From Reyranella sp. CPCC 100927 (GTDB taxonomy: Bacteria; Pseudomonadota; Alphaproteobacteria; Reyranellales; Reyranellaceae), in NCBI RefSeq assembly GCF_007859315.1, contig NZ_VOHA01000022.1, positions 56,792 to 120,791 on the forward strand: DNA of 64,000 bases. The letters are read 5' to 3'. Within the stretch, counting starts at the first letter, position 1. Each line of letters starts with the position of its first letter. Of the stretch, positions 55,849 to 64,000 are shown one piece after another. A program made the position numbers and the translations under genes. The notes below the pieces were generated by a model. The model was not told the DNA's origin. It saw only the letters and a program-made list of their open reading frames with translations, and did no database searches.

Positions 55849-55958
55849 GTCGTCCAGAGCGCAGCGAAGGATGATGTCAGCACTTGGTGGCGCTGCTGAT
55901 CATCGCCGGCGTTCTTGAACGATCAACCGCAAGATCCTTCGCTGCGCTCAGGATGACG
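55849..55958. repeat. Inverted intergenic repeat, family B copy 5 (long-spacer subtype)
   Basis: Arms GTCGTCCAGAGCGCAGCGAA (slightly degraded) and TTCGCTGCGCTCAGGATGAC with about 75 bases between. The spacer end CGATCAACCGCAAGATCC matches copy 3 at 27134. It lies between convergent genes. Confidence 0.85.
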
Positions 55959-56006
55959 GCTGGCCACTGTACGAATCGCTTCTTGCGGTGAGGGCAGAAA
56001 AGCAAA

Positions 56007-56029
56007 CGGCCCGGGTTGTGCCCGGGCCG
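56007..56029 (-). terminator. Hairpin terminator of the MHS transporter gene
   Basis: Perfect nine-base stem CGGCCCGGG / CCCGGGCCG, five-base loop, followed on the minus strand by GTTTGCTTTTC, 25 bases past the stop. Confidence 0.85.
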
Positions 56030-56053
56030 CCGCGTTGTGCGCTGTCGCGCGGA

Positions 56054-57688
56054 TCAGTCCATGATCGGCCGATCCTTGGTCTCACGGACGAACAGCATGC
56101 CGATCACGAACGTCATCAGGGCGAAGACGATCGGGTACCACAGGCCGAAGTAGATATCGCCCTTCCAGGCCACCAGCGCGAAGGCGGTGGCCGGCAGGAA
56201 GCCGCCGAACCAGCCGTTGCCGATATGGTAGGGCAGCGACATCGAGGTGTAGCGGATGCGGGTCGGGAACAACTCGACCAGCATGGCCGCGATCGGGCCG
56301 TACACCATGGTGACGAAGACCACCAGGATGGTGAGGATCACCAGCACCATCCACCAGTTGCTGGAGAACGCCACCAGCGGGGCCGCCTTGGCCGGATAGC
56401 CTGCCGTGTTCAACGCGGCGGACACCGCCTTGGCATCGAACTTGTCGATCACGGTGCTGCCGACCTTGACCTTCACGTCAGCCGTGCCGGCGGGTGCTGC
56501 CTCGTTGTTGTACGGCACGCCGGCGCGGGCCAGGAGCGCTTTGGCCTGGTCGCACTGCTGGGTGAACTTGGCCGTGCCCGTCGGGTTGAACTGGAACGAG
56601 CAGGCGGCTGGATCGGCCACGACCACCACCGGCGCCTTTTCGACGGCGGCTTCCAGCTGCGGGTTGGCGTACTTGGTGAGCGCGCCGAACAGCGGGAAGT
56701 AGGCGAGAGCAGCGATCAGGCAGCCCGCCATGATGATGGGCTTGCGGCCGATACGGTCGCTGAGCCAGCCGAAGAAGATGAACCCCGGCGTGGCGATCGC
56801 CAGCGACAGGGCGATCAGGATGTTCGCTGTCGTGAGGTCGACCTTGAGCGTCTGGGTCAGGAAGAAGAGCGTGTAGAACTGACCCGTGTACCAGACCACG
56901 GCCTGCCCGACGGTGAGGCCGAGGAGGGCGAGGATCACGATCTTCAGGTTGGCCCATTGGCCGAACGAGTCCTTGAGCGGCGAGGTCGAGCCCTTGCCCT
57001 CGGCCTTCATCTTCTGGAACACCGGCGATTCGTTGAGCGACAACCGGATCCAGACCGAGATGGCCAGCAGCAGGATCGAGAGCAGGAACGGAATGCGCCA
57101 GCCCCAGGCTTCGAAGGCTTCGCCGCCCATCCACTCGCGGCAGCCCAGGATCACCAGCAGCGACAGGAACAGGCCCAGGGTCGCCGTGGTCTGGATCCAC
57201 GATGTGTAGAGGCCGCGCTTGCCCATCGGCGCGTGCTCGGCGACGTAGGTGGCGGCACCGCCATACTCGCCGCCCAGCGCCAGGCCCTGCAGCAGGCGCA
57301 GGCCGATCAGGATGATCGGTGCGGCGATGCCGATGGTGGCGTAGCTGGGCAGGAAGCCGACTACGGCAGTCGACAGGCCCATGATCATGATGGTGACCAG
57401 GAACGTATACTTGCGGCCGATCAAGTCACCGAGGCGGCCGAAGAAGATGGCGCCGAATGGACGCACAGCAAAACCGGCGGCAAAACCCAGCAGCACGAAG
57501 ATGAAGCCGGCCGTCTCCGAGACACCGGAGAAGAAATGCTTGTTCATGATCGCGGCCAGCGCGCCGAACAGATAGAAATCGTACCACTCGAACACGGTGC
57601 CGAGCGACGATGCGAAGATCACTTTGCGTGTTTCCGACGAACTGAGATCGACGTCGCCGCCGCCACGCATTGTACCTGCCACGGCCAT
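56054..57688 (-). CDS. MFS transporter, metabolite:H+ symporter (MHS) type, with extra loop
   Basis: A 544-residue MHS-family permease: FEWYDFYLFGALAAIM at helix 1 and RPFGAIFFGRLGDLIGRKYTF in loop 2 are signatures shared with proline/betaine and alpha-ketoglutarate permeases. Between helices 8 and 9 there is an extra soluble segment of about 100 residues (starting near LTKYANPQLEAAVEKAP) with two Cys. A GGAGG site precedes ATG 57688. A small organic acid or betaine is the likely substrate; not determined. Confidence 0.9.
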   Translation of the reverse strand: MAVAGTMRGGGDVDLSSSETRKVIFASSLGTVFEWYDFYLFGALAAIMNKHFFSGVSETAGFIFVLLGFAAGFAVRPFGAIFFGRLGDLIGRKYTFLVTIMIMGLSTAVVGFLPSYATIGIAAPIILIGLRLLQGLALGGEYGGAATYVAEHAPMGKRGLYTSWIQTTATLGLFLSLLVILGCREWMGGEAFEAWGWRIPFLLSILLLAISVWIRLSLNESPVFQKMKAEGKGSTSPLKDSFGQWANLKIVILALLGLTVGQAVVWYTGQFYTLFFLTQTLKVDLTTANILIALSLAIATPGFIFFGWLSDRIGRKPIIMAGCLIAALAYFPLFGALTKYANPQLEAAVEKAPVVVVADPAACSFQFNPTGTAKFTQQCDQAKALLARAGVPYNNEAAPAGTADVKVKVGSTVIDKFDAKAVSAALNTAGYPAKAAPLVAFSSNWWMVLVILTILVVFVTMVYGPIAAMLVELFPTRIRYTSMSLPYHIGNGWFGGFLPATAFALVAWKGDIYFGLWYPIVFALMTFVIGMLFVRETKDRPIMD

Positions 57689-58179
57689 TTGAATTCCTCC
57701 CAATCGTTGCCCCAAATAGCGGGTGTATGATCTCCTGCACACACCACCCGTCGATTCGACGGATCGTATTCCGTTGCACGAAAATTATCGAAAGTAGCCT
57801 GCGCGAATCCGCACTGCGTCAAATTGCACCAGGATTTGGCAATGATCTGTCGCAGCAACAGATATGCCATGCGGCTCCCGCGATGCAGAGCCCGCCTTAT
57901 GGCGGGTGACGCCTGGTTGAAGAACCCACCAGGATTTCGTCTGAGCCGCCAGGAGGCGCCACTCGCGCCTGCCACTGCAAACGATAGCATGTTGCCGAGT
58001 CCGTCGATGCCGGTCACCTCGTCTCCTGAGGCGCTGCGACAAAACGCGCGTTTGTGTGCAGTGCAAAACCGCTGGCCGGGCCTCCCGGATCAAGGCACCG
58101 TTCCGGCAACAGCAAGAAGGTCGCTCACCGCGTCACAACCATCGGTCGCGGACGCAGGGAGCGTTGTTTGGGGAAGGAA
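57689..58179. other. Divergent promoter region without genes
   Basis: No coding sequence is supported in these 491 bases between the MHS and symporter genes. It contains a 13-base palindrome CGTCGATTCGACG at 57749-57761 and a small hairpin AGCCCGCCTTATGGCGGG near 57889. Both divergent promoters should be here; I cannot place their hexamers with confidence. Confidence 0.5.
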
Positions 58180-58443
58180 ATGGCCGATCCGGAGTCCGGA
58201 CAACAGCGGGCTTACTGGCGGCGTACGCGTACCCTGGCACTGCTTCTCGTGAGTGCCTGGTTCGTCGCGGCGTTTCTGGTCCATGCCGGTGCGCCGGCCT
58301 TCAACCAGTTTCGGTTCCTGGGCTTTCCCCTCGGCTTCTACATCGCCGCTCAAGGGTCGCTGATCGCCTTTGTTGTGATCCTGATCGTCTACGTGCTGCG
58401 CCAGGATCGTCTCGATCGCGACTTCGGCATGAACGAAGACTGA
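58180..58443 (+). CDS. DUF4212 small subunit of a sodium:solute symporter
   Basis: An 87-residue protein with two hydrophobic segments (LALLLVSAWFVAAFLVHAGA and AAQGSLIAFVVILIVYVL), the pattern of DUF4212 proteins that always precede VC_2705-type SSS permeases. It starts with a GGGAAGG site and lies 11 bases before the large subunit gene. Confidence 0.92.
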   Translation: MADPESGQQRAYWRRTRTLALLLVSAWFVAAFLVHAGAPAFNQFRFLGFPLGFYIAAQGSLIAFVVILIVYVLRQDRLDRDFGMNED

Positions 58444-58454
58444 GGGCGCGGCAC

Positions 58455-60311
58455 ATGTTCTCGCGCTTCTCCTTCGTCTCGCCGGGTAAATGGGTTGCCG
58501 GCTATGGCGTTGCCTTCTCGCTGCTGATCCTGCTGCTGGCCGGCCTGGAGATGGCCGGCGCCGGCCAGAAGCTGCTGGGCTATGTCATCGTGCTGCCGCC
58601 GCTGGTCGTTTACGCCGTGATCGGCATCGGGGCCCGCACCCGCAATATCCAGGACTACTACGTCGCCGGCCGCCGCGTGCCGGGTCTTTACAACGGGCTG
58701 GCCTCGGCGGCCGACTGGATGAGCGCGGCGTCCTTTCTCGGCCTGGCGGGCACGCTCTACCTGTTCGGCTATGGCGGGCTGGCCTTCGTTCTGGGGTGGA
58801 CCGGCGGTTTCGTGCTGGTGGCGATCCTGCTGGCGCCCTATCTGCGCAAGTTCGGACAGTACACGATCCCGGACTTCCTCGGCGCGCGCTATGGCGGCCA
58901 TGCGGCCAGGCTGTTCGGCGTGCTGGTCCTGGTCGTCGCGTCCTGCCTCTACATCGTGGCCCAGCTCGTCGGCATCGGCCTCATCACGCAGCGCTTCCTG
59001 GGGCTGAGCTTCGAGATGGCGGTGTTCGCCGGCTTGACGGGCCTGCTGGTGTGCTCGCTGCTGGGCGGCATGCGGGCCGTCACGTGGACGCAGGTGGCGC
59101 AGTACGTCGTGCTGGTCGTGGCGTTCGTGGTGCCGGTCACTGTGCTGTCGATCAAGCAGACCGGCTCGCCCTTTGCGTTGTTCAGCTACGGCTCGGCGCT
59201 GGAGGAGATCGAAAAGATCGAAGGCGGGCTGGGGCTGGCGCGCACCTATACCAGCGCGTTCCTCAATGAGGCCGGTCAGTTCGACATCACCGCCGCCATC
59301 AACTTCTTCATGCTGGCCTTCTGCCTGATGGTCGGCACCGCGAGCCTGCCGCATATTCTCATGCGGTACTTCACGACACCGACCGTGCGGGCAGCGCGCA
59401 ATTCGGTGGCCTGGTGCCTGTTCTTCATCCTGCTGCTCTACCTGATGGCGCCGGCCTACGCCGCCTTCACCAAGCTTGAGGTCTATCGCAGCGTCATCGG
59501 CCATTCCGTGGCCGACCTGCCGGCCTGGATCAAGGCGTGGGCTTTGCCGTCGCCCTATGGCGGCATCCCCTGGATCGAGGTTGTCGACCTCAATGGCGAT
59601 GGCTTCATCCAGGCCGGCGAATTCCGAATCCTGTCGGACGCCGTGGTGCTGGCCGCACCCGAGATCTCCGGCATGCCCTATGTCATCACCGGCCTGGTGG
59701 CGGCCGGCGGCCTGGCGGCGGCCCTGTCGACCGCCGACGGCCTGCTGCTGGCGATCGCCAATGCACTCAGCCACGACGTCTACTACAAGGTCATCGATCC
59801 CAACGCCGACGCACGGCGGCGGCTGATCATCTCGCGCGTGTTCCTGATCTTTGTCGCGGCCATGGCGGCGTGGGGCGCCGGGGCGCTGGGCGCCAACATC
59901 CTGTTCCTGGTGTCGTGGGCATTCTCGATCGCCGGGTCGGGCCTGTTCGCCCCACTGGTGCTGGGTATCTGGTGGAAGCGCTGCGGGCCGGTCGCCGGCG
60001 TGGCCGGCATCATCGTGGGATTCGTCGTCTGCCTGTTCGTCCTGATCGCCACCGAGTTCTACGGGCCGTGGGTGAGGAGCGCGCTGGGCTCGTGGGGCGA
60101 GGTCCACATCGTCGCCGCCCGTGGCCGCGAGGTGGCGCACGTCTGGGGCATCGACAACATCGCCATCGGCGTGATCGGCGTGCCGGCCTCGTTCCTGGCG
60201 ATGTGGCTTGCAACCCTGTTCGCACGCCCGGCATCACCTGAGGTCCAGGAAATGGTGGACTCGATCCGCACCCCCAAGGGCAAAGTCGCCAATCTGGATC
60301 AGCTGCCCTGA
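58455..60311 (+). CDS. Sodium:solute symporter (SSS, VC_2705 subfamily)
   Basis: A 618-residue permease with about thirteen hydrophobic helices, starting MFSRFSFVSPGKWVAGYG. YVAGRRVPGLYNGLASAADW is the SSS signature; the GLAAALSTADGLLLAIANAL segment is also diagnostic. Pairing with DUF4212 suggests a carboxylate such as acetate or pyruvate as substrate. Between two helices it contains DLNGDGFIQAGE, a perfect EF-hand loop. It converges with the VapB-like gene, leaving eight bases. Confidence 0.92.
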   Translation: MFSRFSFVSPGKWVAGYGVAFSLLILLLAGLEMAGAGQKLLGYVIVLPPLVVYAVIGIGARTRNIQDYYVAGRRVPGLYNGLASAADWMSAASFLGLAGTLYLFGYGGLAFVLGWTGGFVLVAILLAPYLRKFGQYTIPDFLGARYGGHAARLFGVLVLVVASCLYIVAQLVGIGLITQRFLGLSFEMAVFAGLTGLLVCSLLGGMRAVTWTQVAQYVVLVVAFVVPVTVLSIKQTGSPFALFSYGSALEEIEKIEGGLGLARTYTSAFLNEAGQFDITAAINFFMLAFCLMVGTASLPHILMRYFTTPTVRAARNSVAWCLFFILLLYLMAPAYAAFTKLEVYRSVIGHSVADLPAWIKAWALPSPYGGIPWIEVVDLNGDGFIQAGEFRILSDAVVLAAPEISGMPYVITGLVAAGGLAAALSTADGLLLAIANALSHDVYYKVIDPNADARRRLIISRVFLIFVAAMAAWGAGALGANILFLVSWAFSIAGSGLFAPLVLGIWWKRCGPVAGVAGIIVGFVVCLFVLIATEFYGPWVRSALGSWGEVHIVAARGREVAHVWGIDNIAIGVIGVPASFLAMWLATLFARPASPEVQEMVDSIRTPKGKVANLDQLP

Positions 60312-60319
60312 TCTGTTCA

Positions 60320-60529
60320 CTACTGACCGGGATCACGCCGGTTTGGTCGCCGTCTGCCAGCTTTTCTCAAACCCGGCTCGCTGCCTCCCAGACGCGCCAG
60401 TCGACGCGCGCTCTCACGCTCGATCAACGCTTTGAGTGCTACGCGGACGAGCGCCGACTTCTGCCGGAAGCCGGTACAGGCTTGTGCCCTGGGCAGCAGA
60501 TCGTCATCGAGGACGATGGTCGTGCGCAT
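60320..60529 (-). CDS. vapB: VapB-family antitoxin (orphan)
   Basis: A 69-residue DUF2191-type antitoxin: MRTTIVLDDDLLPRAQACTG then KSALVRVALKALIERESARR and LARLGGSEPGL, matching full-length VapB proteins. These bind DNA as ribbon-helix-helix or AbrB-like dimers and neutralise a PIN-domain RNase encoded directly after them. Here only eight bases remain before the 3' end of the convergent symporter gene, and no PIN-domain protein is present. GGGGAGA forms the ribosome site. Confidence 0.85.
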   Translation of the reverse strand: MRTTIVLDDDLLPRAQACTGFRQKSALVRVALKALIERESARRLARLGGSEPGLRKAGRRRPNRRDPGQ

Positions 60530-60965
60530 CGGTCGTCTCCCCTGTCGACGGGCTTGATGGCAGAGCGTCGTTCAATGCCGGCCCTGGAGCCTCGTCCTGA
60601 TTTTGGAGCATCTCGCCTAACATCCAAGCGAGGAGAGGGACCTTGCGGGTCGGGATTCTGGTCAATCTGCCGCCGCGAACGCCAGCGCAAGCATCCGCGT
60701 TCGTGATACCTCCCGCCAAGGGCCTCCCCGGGGCTTCACATACTCCACGATGTCGCAGAGGCGACGGCACCTGGGCCATCGCATGCAGGGTGGGCGATTA
60801 GGTTGCCTGGCGCCAAGGAACCACAGCGATGCGCTTCAATTCAGCGATGGCGTCCTGGCGCCTTCTAAAACGCTTGTGGGGTTCGGCATGCATCGAGTCT
60901 TCGATAGCGAAAATGCGCACGGCGACAAGCTGGCTGCGATCCAGCACCAATGGTTCGAAGCAGGA
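60530..60965. other. Gene-free gap next to the tRNA
   Basis: No coding sequence, repeat family or integrase remnant is recognised in these 436 bases. A frame running rightward across the tRNA is the familiar artefact of reading a tRNA in antisense (ends RQDSNLRP). Confidence 0.5.
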
Positions 60966-61041
60966 TGGTGGGCCCGGCAGGATTCGAACCTGCGACCTAA
61001 CCGTTATGAGCGGCCCGTTCTAACCGCTGAACTACAGGCCC
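60966..61041 (-). tRNA. tRNA with CAU anticodon, probably tRNA-Ile2
   Basis: A complete 76-base cloverleaf with encoded CCA. Acceptor GGGCCTG/CGGGCCC, D stem GTTC/GAAC, anticodon stem GGCCG/CGGTT with loop CTCATAA, T stem GCAGG/CCTGC with TTCGAAT. CAU can be initiator Met, elongator Met or lysidine-modified Ile. The C4-G69 and C5-G68 acceptor pairs favour recognition by TilS, and the place directly after rpoD also fits tRNA-Ile2 in alphaproteobacteria. The initiator anticodon stem (three G-C pairs) is absent. Confidence 0.93.
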
Positions 61042-61119
61042 ACGTCCCGCGCGCCGGCGATGTAAGGGTAATTGTGCTGTGGGGGCAAGGGGCACTGACA
61101 CTGGCCCCTTACCGTGCCG

Positions 61120-63159
<2,040 letters not shown>

Positions 63160-63391
63160 CGCGTGGGATCCCATGGTCATGCGCCGCGGCGCGGTGTGCG
63201 GGCGTCCGCCTGACGGTACGCCATCCTGCACCCCTCAAACGGTATAAAGCCCGTCGCCGGGGGAGCGACAGGCACAGCCGATATATAGCGACGGCACGCT
63301 GGTGCGACCAGTCCAAAAGCGTCCGATGCGGCTGATTAAGGCCGGGCGGACATGCTTGCCAGAGGCTGCGACGACTTGACCGGCGATCTGC

Positions 63392-64000
63392 TCAGCCCTC
63401 CGGGCTCGATTTGGCACTGTGCAGCGTGCGTTCAATCAAGGCGCGCGTCTGCTCGATATTGTCGACCGCGTTGTCGGCCAGGTCGGCGGCCGCAGCCCGG
63501 CGATCGGCCGCATCGGCGACCGCCGCGCAGTGGCGTCCCGCGATGTGGTGCCACTGGGTGAGGGCTGCCTCGGGGTCGCCCGTGCCCAGCCATAATTCGG
63601 CCTCGCGGCGCAGCGTGGCCATGACCACCGACAGCCCGGCCTGTTCGACTTGCGTAGTCACGGCGCGCATTTCCACGGCTTCCAGGCTCTCGCCGGTACC
63701 ATCGTCGGTCGACAGGGCCAGGCCGGCGACGTCGAGCATGATGGCGCGCAGCCGCGGCAAGTCGCCGCCGCTCAGCGGCAGCGCGGCCATGTCCTCGGCC
63801 AGCGGATGCAGCCAAGCCGGCCGGGCCAGGATCGCCCCCAACAGGACACGCTCGCGTCGGCCGGGATCGAGATCCGGGGCGACACGCAAGGCGGCGCCCT
63901 CGGCGAACCACGCGGGTGGGCCATCATCGAAACGGCCACGACGGCCACTTGTTCCGGCGCGCCGGACCGGCGCCGCGCCGCGGCCGGCCGGCCGCCGGCC
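63392..64000 (-). CDS. dnaG: DNA primase, C-terminal part (5' end outside the window)
   Basis: The frame is open to the window edge. The visible 200 or so residues end HSAKSSPEG and contain RRERVLLGAILARPAWLHPL, the start of the DnaG helicase-binding C-terminal domain, preceded by an Arg/Gly-rich linker. Identity rests on this segment and on the position just upstream of rpoD, the standard dnaG-rpoD order. The 232-base gap to rpoD must hold a promoter or leader. Confidence 0.85.
   Translation of the reverse strand, partial: GRRPAGRGAAPVRRAGTSGRRGRFDDGPPAWFAEGAALRVAPDLDPGRRERVLLGAILARPAWLHPLAEDMAALPLSGGDLPRLRAIMLDVAGLALSTDDGTGESLEAVEMRAVTTQVEQAGLSVVMATLRREAELWLGTGDPEAALTQWHHIAGRHCAAVADAADRRAAAADLADNAVDNIEQTRALIERTLHSAKSSPEG

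Noticed and set aside
55988..57730. Long rightward frame opposite the MHS transporter
   Set aside because: Highly polar shadow of a membrane protein gene; contains no recognisable domain.
60530..61041. Integrated element at the tRNA gene
   Set aside because: The tRNA is complete with CCA and no integrase, second attachment copy or foreign genes flank it.

Overview
The window is a high-GC stretch with strong G/C third-position bias and dense, mostly intact genes. It reads as the chromosome of an alphaproteobacterium. The best evidence is the right end, where dnaG (5' part outside the window), rpoD and a CAU-anticodon tRNA lie in that order, together with an alphaproteobacterial-type sigma-70 and mmsA. 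Genus cannot be fixed from the sequence. There is no prophage, intact insertion sequence, CRISPR array or rRNA operon.

Layout. 0-10 kb: amidohydrolase and LacI-type regulator, then leftward genes for a nitronate-monooxygenase-like flavoenzyme, a carotenoid-cleavage-type oxygenase, and a tightly overlapped set (AlkA-like glycosylase, esterase, beta-lactamase-fold hydrolase, GNAT, MFS), with gluQ divergent. 10-17 kb: tandem amidases, a TTC38-like TPR protein and mmsA. 17-22 kb: poorly conserved genes (secreted protein, putative zinc metalloprotease, membrane protein, NTF2-like exported protein, SUKH-domain protein). 22-28 kb: two-subunit TPP decarboxylase with divergent LysR gene, ornithine-cyclodeaminase-like enzyme, iron alcohol dehydrogenase, small membrane proteins. 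29-34 kb: amidohydrolase, LysR regulator, stand-alone RAM domain, DEAD-box helicase. 34-38 kb: a rightward run of hydrolases, MaoC, VOC and two hot-dog thioesterases. 38-43 kb: an envelope-glycan set (GT-C-like membrane protein, methyltransferase, polyprenyl-phosphate-type GT2, SMR-type flippase candidate, MFS).

43-51 kb is the most interesting part: a leftward acyl-CoA catabolic cluster with two adjacent acyl-CoA dehydrogenases, an HMG-CoA-synthase-like protein fused to a DUF35 domain, an SCP-x-like thiolase, two MaoC-fold proteins and an SDR, with a divergent LysR gene. Together these can supply every step of a beta-oxidation round, with a layout reminiscent of steroid side-chain degradation, but the HMG-CoA-synthase-like member appears to lack the usual catalytic residues. 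51-60 kb: quinone-oxidoreductase-like MDR, siderophore-interacting protein, cNMP-binding patatin protein, MHS transporter, and a DUF4212/SSS symporter pair. 60-64 kb: an orphan VapB-type antitoxin, the tRNA, rpoD and the 3' part of dnaG.

The other conspicuous property is the number of dispersed palindromic intergenic repeats: eleven copies in at least four families. Two of them contribute to a neighbouring gene, one its last codons and stop and the other its likely ribosome-binding site.
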